The notes beneath the pieces were generated by a model, which was not told the DNA's origin, searched no databases, and was given only the letters and a program-made list of their open reading frames with translations. Positions 51,712 through 60,698 of a stretch of 64,000 nt of DNA are shown piece by piece (the stretch's first letter is position 1; the number at the start of each line of letters is the position of its first letter). The position numbers and the translations under genes are program-made. The stretch comes from Cylindrotheca closterium (taxonomy: Eukaryota > Bacillariophyta > Bacillariophyceae > Bacillariales > Bacillariaceae): positions 62,001 through 126,000 of the forward strand of contig CAKOGP040002091.1 of NCBI GenBank assembly GCA_933822405.4, in the 5' to 3' direction.

Positions 51712-52230
51712 CTTACTTAGACCGCATCAGTATATCCGGTGAAACCAGTGTTCTCGGAACCAATATATGGGTCCGCCTTAGGCCATCTCCGTAGTCTTTA
51801 TCCTGCAATCTCTGCTCACATTTTAAAATAGGTACATCATTGTCAGGTTGGCGTCTCTTGGAACTTCAAATCTAGTCGAACGATTCAAACCATGGTTCTT
51901 TTTCAGCGCAGACAGGCAGGCGTGGATGAGAAGTTGTTCTGCGTTCTTCCGACTCACTCACTCGTCAACGCCGAAGTTCTTTCGAAAAACACGAAGCAGC
52001 ATAGTCATCATTTTTCGAGAAGACCCTCCAAGAGTGTTACCATCTGTCGATTCTCCCAATATATAGAAAGCAACAACAAGCTCAGACCGGAAGTGACAAT
52101 CTGAGACGAAGCAAACTTATTTACTTACTTGTCGTTCTACTAGAAATAATTTGTTTTCTTCGCTTCACACCACCCGCATAGAAGAAACGCCAACCAAGAA
52201 GATACTTTTGTCAGTCCATATCTTTTCAAA
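51712..52230. other. Intergenic region upstream of the HAD phosphatase gene
   Basis: About 520 bp, mostly unremarkable; the last 60 bp are A/C-rich leader. No gene seen. Confidence 0.4.
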
Positions 52231-53178
52231 ATGGCGTCCGTAGCATCAGCAGCAGCCACTAAATGCAGAACTCTTGTTTACTGCACTCATCGTCTGCAAG
52301 GACCATCATTCTCAGCCTTGAGACAACATTATGTGGCACCATCATTATTATCACAACAATCCAAGAGATCCTTTCACAGCATCCACGAGCAAGGACGACG
52401 AACCAAGTCTACTGCCACGACTACAACTACTAGTTCTGATCAGCAAACTACCTATGATTCGGACTTGGTAGTCGTCTTGGATTTGGACGAATGTTTGGTG
52501 CATTCCAAATTTCTCACCCGCCAAAACAGTAGTCAGCATTATACCATCCAAGTGAACAAACCTCACGAGCAAACAATATTGTCTTCCTTTTCGGAAGCTG
52601 GCAGTCCTTTGGTGGATACCTTTCACATTTCCTTGCCCGGTGGAGATCTGGCCAGAGTTCATCAGCGACCTCATTTGCAAGACTTTTTGCAACAGGTCAG
52701 TTCCAAATACGAGACCCACTTGTTTACCGCCGGCAAGAAAGTGTACGCCGAGTCTGTCTTGGAACAGTTGGATCCAGATGGCTCCATTTTTACCAATTGC
52801 CTCTTCCGAGATGACTGCACCTTTGATCCCACCATGAGGGCCTACGTCAAGGATCTGGACCTGCATTTTGATGACCTCCAAAAGACAGTCTTGGTGGACA
52901 ATAATCAATTGAGTTTTTTGAACAATCCAGACAATGGCATTTTGGTCTCCAACTTTTTTGACGATCCCAATGATACGACGCTCTTGGCCGTGTTGGAGCT
53001 GCTCGACGAATTAGAACAAGAAGAGGATGTTCGGCCATTGCTTCGAGCCCAGTTTGGATTAAGCGACTTTTTGAAGCGTCGGCAATTGCACGAACGAAAG
53101 AAATTGCAACTACAGCAACAACAACAATCAGATCGAATGATGGAAAGCGAGGGACTCATGATCAATGTCTCGGTCTGA
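52231..53178 (+). CDS. FCP1/NIF-type HAD phosphatase, probably mitochondrial
   Basis: Single-exon, 315 residues. Residues 1-65 are Arg/Ser/Ala-rich, amphipathic and acid-poor (KCRTLVYCTHRLQG, LLSQQSKRSFHSIHEQG), a mitochondrial-type presequence. The NLI-interacting-factor domain spans about 78-255: catalytic loop VVVLDLDECLVHSKF with D84 and D86, R-P-H-L-Q-D-F-L, then TAGKKVYAESVLEQLDPDG (motif II T), Y-V-K-D-L and motif III VLVDNNQLSFLNNPDNG, F-F-D-D-P-N-D. Cys replaces the usual Thr in D-x-D-x-T, a tolerated variant in protist members. The family includes CTD phosphatases and TIM50; the presequence argues for a mitochondrial substrate. A Gln-rich tail follows. Confidence 0.8.
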   Translation: MASVASAAATKCRTLVYCTHRLQGPSFSALRQHYVAPSLLSQQSKRSFHSIHEQGRRTKSTATTTTTSSDQQTTYDSDLVVVLDLDECLVHSKFLTRQNSSQHYTIQVNKPHEQTILSSFSEAGSPLVDTFHISLPGGDLARVHQRPHLQDFLQQVSSKYETHLFTAGKKVYAESVLEQLDPDGSIFTNCLFRDDCTFDPTMRAYVKDLDLHFDDLQKTVLVDNNQLSFLNNPDNGILVSNFFDDPNDTTLLAVLELLDELEQEEDVRPLLRAQFGLSDFLKRRQLHERKKLQLQQQQQSDRMMESEGLMINVSV

Positions 53179-53530
53179 GCTGCCTCTCTTTGATTTTTTG
53201 AACATGCATACTGAACGTAATTGAGACAAAGTAATATACTACAACTATAACTAGATAGAACACGAAATGCATAGATTTTTTTATAAGATCGAATCTATTC
53301 TGTATTGCGTGTGTGAAATGTTCAGCATTCCATGGTTGGCCTGCATCTTTGTCCTTGCACTGCTTCCTGGTCGGACTTCTTTTATGATTGCAACCATCGC
53401 ATGGGTGGTGCCTGGGTTGTGTCATGCTGTGTTGCGGATGATGATGAACAGAAATCATGAAGACTGAACCTGCCAACCTGTTGTTTCGAATTTTTGCCAA
53501 GAACCTTTTGATAGAATAATTACTCCAAAG
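53179..53530. other. Convergent intergenic region
   Basis: 350 bp between two gene 3' ends. Nothing distinctive. Confidence 0.4.
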
Positions 53531-54769
53531 TTAGACTGTACACAGGCCATCGTATATCCTTTCTGCCCAGTACGACCGATAAAGCTTCTCCCACTTGTAT
53601 GTGTTGGCCTTCTTCTTGAAGTATTCTTCTTTCTCTTTCACACTTGCATCCGTGACGTCCTCCCAGCTGTCGACGAGCCATACTGGCAGATGTTCAAACA
53701 CAGGGTCCAGCGGAGAATGCGGAACAATTGGTATACAGCCACATAAAAGTGCTTCCCATGTTGCATGCGTATCCAGACCGTTACCAGGAGGGCTAATGAC
53801 AAATCGGTGTTTCTTCAATTCTTCGAAAAAGGATTTTAGAGGCATGTTCTTCATAGGTGTGAAAGCAATGGACTGCTTTGCAGTTTCATTTACAATGGAT
53901 GGAATTTCACCTCGGGTGGCAGTCAGTGCGGGTGTGTTCCTGACGTAGTTAATAGTTCTAAGGTTGGATCCCTGGTTCATTGGTCTCAAAAACACAAGGG
54001 ATGTCCTGTTAGTTAGATGGAACAATGCTTTGGATTGCTCTGGGCTGGACGCTCCAAACCTCTTGTATTTGTCGGCCCGCTTGTTTTTCTCCTCTCCAAA
54101 CAATTTAGTGCTACTCCAAGCCCATTTCAACCCAATGGGGATGGGTTGCAACTTTGGATACTGAGGCAAGTGCCGTGCATTCATGGCATACGCTGCATGC
54201 AGATTCGTTTCGTTCAAGTAATATTCAAACTTCTTTTTCCCCCGCAGGTACTCTGGCCAAGATTTATCTACCTGGTTGTTAATAATCAATGTGATTGGAT
54301 GCGGTCTCGATCTAACCCAGTCTCGAAGTCTTTCTGCCGAAGGCTTGTGCCCTTCGGTGGAGCGAAGAAAAAAGGTTCGTCGGTTATCCACAATGTCGGC
54401 CCAGAAATCTTGTGTTAGGAATGGTTCCCCTTTTTCGGAAACATGCTTGCCAAACGTAAGGTTTTGCGGGAAACCAATATAACGTTGATCAACAGCAGGA
54501 TCAGGAGGTGGACAAGGCCCGACACCTGCTTTGGGCGACGACAGAGTCACTGATGTTTCAACACGTTTTTCGTTTGCTCGTACTACCCCATAGCCAGACG
54601 TTGTAGACGATGGATTTATAAGAAGGAGGACCATGAAAGAAAAGAGAACGAAGCTCATGAGTTGCACTGGTCGCTTATTCGTCAACTGGGAACCCAACAA
54701 TGTCTTGATTGATGATGAAAGACCTGATGGAACACCACTGCTTGCCTCCAAATCAGGCTCGGTCATCAT
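53531..54769 (-). CDS. Exostosin-like (GT47-related) type II glycosyltransferase
   Basis: Single-exon, 412 residues. TM helix at about 39-56 (SFVLFSFMVLLLINP). Lumenal domain: FFLRSTEGHKPSAERL, ITLIINNQVDKSWPEYL, then A-M-N-A-R-H and L-Q-P-I-P-I-G-L-K-W. The best signature is H-R-F-V-I-S-P-P-G-N-G-L-D-T-H-A-T-W-E-A-L followed by G-C-I-P-I-V, S-P-L-D-P-V-F-E-H-L-P and W-E-D-V. This is the exostosin-type nucleotide-sugar site (family form F-x-L-x-P-x-G ... R-x-x-E-A/W-x-A-L-x-x-G-C-I-P-V). Golgi location expected; donor and acceptor unknown. Confidence 0.75.
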   Translation of the reverse strand: MMTEPDLEASSGVPSGLSSSIKTLLGSQLTNKRPVQLMSFVLFSFMVLLLINPSSTTSGYGVVRANEKRVETSVTLSSPKAGVGPCPPPDPAVDQRYIGFPQNLTFGKHVSEKGEPFLTQDFWADIVDNRRTFFLRSTEGHKPSAERLRDWVRSRPHPITLIINNQVDKSWPEYLRGKKKFEYYLNETNLHAAYAMNARHLPQYPKLQPIPIGLKWAWSSTKLFGEEKNKRADKYKRFGASSPEQSKALFHLTNRTSLVFLRPMNQGSNLRTINYVRNTPALTATRGEIPSIVNETAKQSIAFTPMKNMPLKSFFEELKKHRFVISPPGNGLDTHATWEALLCGCIPIVPHSPLDPVFEHLPVWLVDSWEDVTDASVKEKEEYFKKKANTYKWEKLYRSYWAERIYDGLCTV

Positions 54770-55113
54770 TTTGTTGGTTCAAGTGAGAAACTTCCTTAAT
54801 AACCATGTCATGCGAATACACAAACCATGATAACTTCCTAAAGTCCCAGAATAATGCAAAACTGTCGCCAGAACAAGTTGCGTCCGGATGTTGAATGCGG
54901 AAATTGGTGCAAGCTGAAAGTATTTGAAATCTGTGCAAATGACCTGTCACTCGTGACTCGTAGTTGTTTGAGGGCGAGTCACGAACAAAGGGCATCGAAC
55001 AGTTTCGAGTTCTTTCATACAAAATCCATGTGTACTTATTGCCATCGTCCCCTGACTCACTCACCCTTCCAGACTATCTTACCACCAAGCAGAACCGAGA
55101 GAGACAATATATA
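54770..55113. promoter_or_regulatory. Divergent upstream region of exostosin-like and ABC transporter genes
   Basis: 344 bp between divergent ATGs. GTGACTCGTAGTTG and CGAGTCACGAAC near 54952-54985 form a loose inverted repeat (GTGACTCG / CGAGTCAC, 8 bp arms). No other element. Confidence 0.4.
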
Positions 55114-57341
55114 ATGATACGCTCCAGTCTGCGACAGCATCATGATATCTCTTCTCGGATAGCGTCATCTATCACCACAACATCTGGAATAGGGCAAGCA
55201 CAATCATCAAGGCTGATACGACGACACATCACATCGTTGCATCTTTCAAAATCAAGTTCCCATCACATCATCAGCACCACAAGAGGCCTTCGCGTCTACC
55301 ATAGATCTTTTGCAGTATTTTCACCAGATGACAAAGACGACAAGAAAAAGGAAGAGAAGAAGCCACAAACAGAATTATCCAAAGATTCCCTGAAACGACT
55401 ATTGGAATTCTCCCGATCGGAATGGAAATGGATTGGTCTTTCCGCCTCTACTTTGGGTGTCACCTCGTCCATTACCCTTTTGTTTCCATATGCTTCAGGA
55501 AGGTGGGTACTGTTTGATTATTGGTGTCGTATGATGGACTGACTGACTCGCATCGCTCACCTACTCGTCTAATTTGTTTCTCTGTCATCAGTGTGATTGA
55601 TTATACAATTACGAACGCTAGCGATGGGCATTCTCCGCTTTTATTGGCCAGTGGACTTTTTGGGTTATCAGCAATTGCTGGTGGTGGTGTCTATCTTAGA
55701 TCGGTATGGTTGGCCAAGGCTGGCAATCGAATCGTGGCGCGACTCAAGCAACAATTGTATGCGAGTATTTTGCGGCAAGAAACTGCCTTTTTGGATCAAC
55801 ACACTTCGACTGGAGACTTGATTTCCCGACTGACGGCAGATGCTACTTTAGTCCAACAAGCTGTGACCAGTCAGGCTGTAGCCGCCTTGAGAAGTATAGT
55901 AATGTCCCTCGGATCCGCTGGCATGCTCCTGTATACATCTCCGACATTAGCAGCAGTCTCGTGTTGTACTCTGCCGCCCGTCTTTATCATGACTCGCCAA
56001 GTGGGCCGCAGACTGGCAGAACAACAAAAGGGGATTCAAGAATTGTTGGGCGATGCCACCTCCTTAGCTGAACAGTCCCTGAATCATGTGTCCACCGTCA
56101 AGCAATTTGTCGCCCAAGATTTTGAAGCCACGCGGTACCGGAACAGCGTTGCAGCCGCCCACCAAAAGGCAGTGGATACGGCCCACATGCAAGCCCAACT
56201 GGAAGCAGGTGCGCACATTGCAGGAAATGCCGCAATCTTGGGTGTCTTGGGATATGGTGGTACCATGGTGTTGGATGGTTCCATTTCGGCAGGAGACTTG
56301 ACAGGATTTGTCATGTATTCCTTGCTCTTGGCTGGTAATTTGTCAGGATTGACGGCTATTTACAGCGACTTGATTCGATCCATGGCTGCTAGCAAACGGA
56401 TATTGGATATTTTGGATCGAGAACCATTGATTGAAACATCCTCCACCGCTTCTTTTCAGGCATTGTCCAACTCGAAGAACCCCCTTGCGCAAATCGAATA
56501 CATTCCAGCCACTACGAGTAACTTGTTGTCAAACGACCAAGCAGGAGAAAGTGGTCAAGTTGCGAGTACTGAAGAAACCGTCCAACGACCGCAAGCCGCT
56601 TCCATTGACATCCAAGGTTTGAATTTCTCGTATCCATCGCGACCGGACATGCAAGTCATGAACAATTTTTCCTTGACGATTCAACCTGGCGAGATTGTCG
56701 CACTGGTCGGTGGCAGTGGGAGTGGCAAATCGACCGTGGCCAATGTATTGACCCGACTCTACGATATCAACGATGGCACCATTCGGATCAATGATACCGA
56801 CATTCAGGACTACGATCCCAACGACTTGCGGCAAATGGTGGGAATCGTGTCGCAGGATCCAGTATTATTTCGAGGAACCATTCGGGACAACATTCGTTAC
56901 GGCAAATGGCAAAATGTTTCGGACGAGGCCATTGAACGAGCCGCCAAACAAGCCCATGTCTGGGAATTTGCTCAAACCTTTCCCAATGGTTTGGATACCA
57001 TGGTGGGTCCGACACAACTGTCCGGTGGCCAACGACAACGAATCGCCTTGGCTCGTGTCTTGGCCAAAGAGTCCCCCATTATCATTTTGGACGAAGCAAC
57101 GTCTGCCTTGGATGCCCAAAGTGAGCACTTGGTCCAACAGGCCCTCCAAGGTTTGTTTGCCCAAGGTGGCAAGACGATCATTTCCATTGCCCATCGATTG
57201 TCCACCATTCGGCATTCTTCACGGATAGCTGTGATTGAAAATGGAACCGTCGTTCAAACAGGAACCTTTGATGAGCTCCAATCGATGAATGGGCCCTTTC
57301 GGGAGTTGATGAAAACCCAATTGATTGGGGATGCCTCCTAG
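55114..57341 (+). CDS. Mitochondrial-type ABC half transporter (ABCB, Mdl1/ABCB10-like)
   Basis: Exons 55114-55502 and 55592-57341 around an 89-bp phase-2 intron; 712 residues. Residues 1-75 are Ser/Arg/His-rich and lack acids (SSRLIRRHITSLHL), typical of a mitochondrial presequence. One six-helix ABC membrane domain (about 110-420) contains R-I-V-A-R-L-K-Q-Q-L-Y-A-S-I-L-R-Q-E and D-L-I-S-R-L-T-A-D. The nucleotide-binding domain has Walker A GGSGSGKST (about 503), Q-loop I-V-S-Q-D-P-V-L-F, signature LSGGQRQRIALAR (about 605), Walker B I-I-I-L-D-E-A-T-S-A-L-D (about 629) and H-loop A-H-R-L-S-T-I. All catalytic residues are present, so an active homodimeric exporter is expected. Substrate unknown (peptide or tetrapyrrole/metal compounds in relatives). 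Confidence 0.9.
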
Positions 57342-57877
57342 ATAGTTAGTTGTGACATGATGATTTGGACAGAGATAGCTTTTTTAAAAATTTCGCCAGA
57401 TTATTCAATCATCATCCAATGCCAAGACATTGCAATAAAATCTGTATCTAGAATGTTCCAAGCTCCTATTACTCTTGCTCTATATTTGTCATCTTTGAAA
57501 TAAATCGCCATTTCTATCGCCACAGTCGTTCTCTTTCGCCATTGACTATTGTTCAACCGCACTCAAATTGTGAAGCCGGGGTTTCCGTTGATGCGGCCGG
57601 CTCGCCCATTCGTTGGATCTCGCTTTTTCTTTAGCCATGTAGGAGCGCGCCAGCATCGAAACACATGCTCAACAATGCCAAACAAAAATACACTTCATCC
57701 AGAGAGGCGAAAACGAAATATAGTAGGAACCTAATTTTTCGGTGTACTTGCCAAACGAAGCACACATATAAAGCAAGCAAGAACGAGTAGAAAGAAGCCG
57801 TGACATCACACCAGCTTCCCTCTAAAACCCCTGTCTTTCCGAAGCAACAACAGCAGTAGCAGGCATTATCAACAAAC
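57342..57877. other. Intergenic region
   Basis: About 535 bp between the ABC gene and the PH-like gene. A CACACATATAAAGCAAGCAA stretch near 57761-57780 contains a TATAAA, 98-117 bp before the next ATG, a plausible TATA box. No gene. Confidence 0.45.
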
Positions 57878-59080
57878 ATGTTATCTGCAGATGATTTTCA
57901 AGTGCGATGTGTACGTTTCATTCATTTGCATTGTGGTTCCAGTTTTTGTCTTTCCTGCACGGCAATGATGACGGTGTGGCTTCTGGTTTTGTGGTTTATG
58001 ACTCTATGCACCATCATTGCTAACCTCTTTGTTTCTTTTTTCTTGACGTTGATGCAACGGTGCTCTTCCACGATTCATTCACTCTATTCATTCATTTATT
58101 TTGTCACTTTCCACACAACGTTACATACCAACACACACACACACACACACAGACGGTTCGCAAGGCCATTAATAATGAGGACGACGACAAGGAGTTTTCC
58201 GAACCTGAAGACATGACTTGTACCATGCGAGTGTGGCATGGTCCGAAGAAAAGTAGTCAAGATGCCGAACTTTTGCTGAAACCAGTGGAACAACGGACCA
58301 TGAGTGCCATGCGAAGTCGAGCGGACGAACTCTCACCCGTCTTGGTGAACAAACGATTTTCTTCCTTTGGAGAGGGACGCAATAATCGATTTCAAATGGA
58401 ACAGGAACAACTGAGTCAAGCTAGTAGCATTGGAACTGTGAAGCTACCCTTGCAAGAAATTTTGATTGTGGAAAAAAAGGGACAAGAATTGAGTGATCCT
58501 ACCATTCACATTTTCACCGTTTCGAGTGGGTGTTATGAATTTACCTTGAATGAAAATGGAAGGGCCATTCTGCTGGCATTTCTGCAAGCGAATTTGCCCA
58601 AGGAACGCATTCGTGGAGGTTTCACGTTACAAAGAACCAAATCGGATGTTTCCAGGTATTCTTGCTCGACCATTGGGAACAAGACGTTGGATGTGGAAGC
58701 ACTGACATCCAACAAGGTGGCGGAACGAATTGAAAGTGAAACCATGTCCGAGAAGCTGGGAACCAAAGTGGGTCGTGCCTTTTCGAGTATTTTGGAGAGT
58801 AAGTTTCATGCATGAATGATAGATTTTGCAAATGCGATTGTGCATGCTGAGCTAATGGCATCTTTTCTGATTGTTTCCAACAGTGGTCGAATGTTCCTGC
58901 ATTAGCTGTGGCGGCAGCAGTTCTTCCTCGGTTCATCCCGAGCCAATCAAACCATTGTCGCCATCGGATACCAAAGAGAACAAGCCCAAGGCCAAGAAGA
59001 TGAAAACTGCCAAGAAGACGAACTTGGAAGACTGTGGATTTAGTGTCGAATCGGAACCCAAAATGGAGTTGGTACGATAG
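57878..59080 (+). CDS. PH-like-domain protein of unknown function, three exons
   Basis: Exons 57878-57910 (only 11 codons), 58153-58798 and 58884-59080; 291 residues. Intron 1 (242 bp) is phase 0, and its acceptor directly follows a (CA)n run. Intron 2 (85 bp) is phase 1. Residues about 25-205 contain M-T-C-T-M-R-V-W-H-G-P near the start and, at about 115-185, VKLPLQEILIVEKKGQ then I-H-I-F-T-V-S-S-G-C-Y-E-F-T-L and G-R-A-I-L-L-A-F-L-Q-A-N-L. The run of strands closed by one amphipathic helix looks like a PH fold. The tail has CSCISCGG, poly-Ser and a KPKAKKMKTAKK basic cluster. No better family recognised. Confidence 0.6.
58131..58151 (+). repeat. (AC)n microsatellite at a 3' splice site
   Basis: Ten AC units run up to the acceptor AG (58151-58152) of intron 1 of the PH-like gene, where a polypyrimidine tract would be expected. 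Confidence 0.85.
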
Positions 59081-60698
59081 AAAAAACGACGGCAACAAGA
59101 AATGAATGTATCAAATTACGATCCAATTTGGGTTTCTGAGGAACCAAACAAGTGAAAACCTTGAACGCTATGAATGTTATGCTATATATGGGAGCCGCCG
59201 AGGAGGAGCATCACTCTAGTGCCCTGGGACAATCGTTGCAATATGAAATATGAATCGTCCATGGACTCGAGCGCTCAGTTTAAAAAAGGCCAATCATACT
59301 ATGAAATTTATAAAGTGAACTCTTTTGAGAGTAACGATGTACACACACACCTCTTTTTGGGTTTTACCGTAGCTTGCTTTTAGAGTCATTATCCTATCTG
59401 ATTGGTGTTATTAGATGACTTCTCCACCGCAACTATTACTCAAAGAATGATTGTCACAAGATGTGTGATTTTTAAAAAAAGGTACAGAGCAGAACTGTTG
59501 CAACTCCATATGGTTTCCATCTTCTCCGTAGTGTCACCATAGGAGCTTCCAAGACTAAAAGAAAAAGACAAAAAGACAAAAGTCAGAATACCAAACTGTG
59601 TCATACGATGCAAACATGCATCACCCAACCAAGATGAAAATGGTGCTCGGATTGCAGTTAAAAATATAAAGTTCTCTCATGATGTATCAAGAAGGGCAGT
59701 TACGCCAAGTTTTCCTCATTGCCATATATATGTATATATAGATGTATATTCATCGAATTGAAAAAGGTGGGAATGGAGAGGACGAGTTTATGGACTCACC
59801 ATTGGATGAAAAGACAAAAGACGCGGCCATTGGAATGCTTTGTTTTTTTTTCTTTCTCGTCCCATGTGCTTGATCATGAAAGTGTGAAGATTCCACTTCT
59901 CTTTCTTCTATTACGTTTCACCTTCGTAGGTAAATTCGTTTGGATACCCAGTGACAGCTGCAGAGCAACAGCCCAGGAACTGAAAATGCCAAAACGTATT
60001 TCGAGTAGCCACACCAGTCCAACAAGAGAAATAAAATGCCAAGAACTACATAGATAATGATTCCTCCATTGGAGGTGTCAGGCTTTCCCATCTTGCATCG
60101 GTCCTTCGAGGTTAAAATACGAGGATATCTTTCACAGTGAGCAAGCAATACCGGTATACCTCATTGTCATCATCAAACATTGAGTGAGTTACTCGTATCT
60201 CGTACCAGGTATGCTTCTCTCAGAACCATTGCTTTGACAGACGACGTACAGAGCGCAAATACTCCAGGACTTCCCAACCTCTCAACCTTTGTCGGTTCAG
60301 AAGGTGGCGGGAAGATGACAAGGCGCTACCAACAATTCGGATTGACGTTAGATATATATTCTTAGGGCGTTCGAACCCTACTGTAAGCAACACGTAGTCT
60401 GCCATACTGTGATAACAGTTGACTTTCAGAATGCGACCTCCTCGTGTAAATTCCTCCTTTCAACACAGCAGTTTGTGGGCTCAAAAAAGGGCCCAACCAG
60501 CCCGTGCGATATCTGATCGAGTTCTTCTGTTGGATTGTCTTTTTGTCCTTATGCAACAAGTTACCATACAATTCAGACAGACACAAACATTATGCGGTCA
60601 TCTTCCAAAATCCCTCCTGCTGGAGCAACCAGTGACACAAACACTTTTAGTACGACTACCAAGCAGTTTTGGCTGCAAAGAGTCAAACTGAAATTAGG
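59081..60698. other. Large intergenic region
   Basis: About 1.6 kb, the longest gap in the window. Contents: TA-rich TATATATGTATATATAGATG at 59724-59743; TACCGGTA at 60149-60156; dyad TAGGGCGTTCGAACCCTA at 60364-60381. A minus-strand frame (57 residues from ATG 60091) has two hydrophobic stretches (IIIYVVLGILFLLLDWC, VLAFSVPGLLLCSC), which might be an exon of a small membrane protein. No gene that I can defend. Confidence 0.5.

Noticed and set aside
55503..55591. Frameshift between two ABC transporter frames
   Set aside because: The gap has GTGGGT and a pyrimidine-rich CATCAG acceptor and joins in phase 2 to continuous ABC sequence, so it is an intron.
60364..60381. TAGGGCGTTCGAACCCTA, like a tRNA T-arm
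   Set aside because: The loop is eight bases and no cloverleaf can be formed with flanking sequence; treated as a simple dyad.
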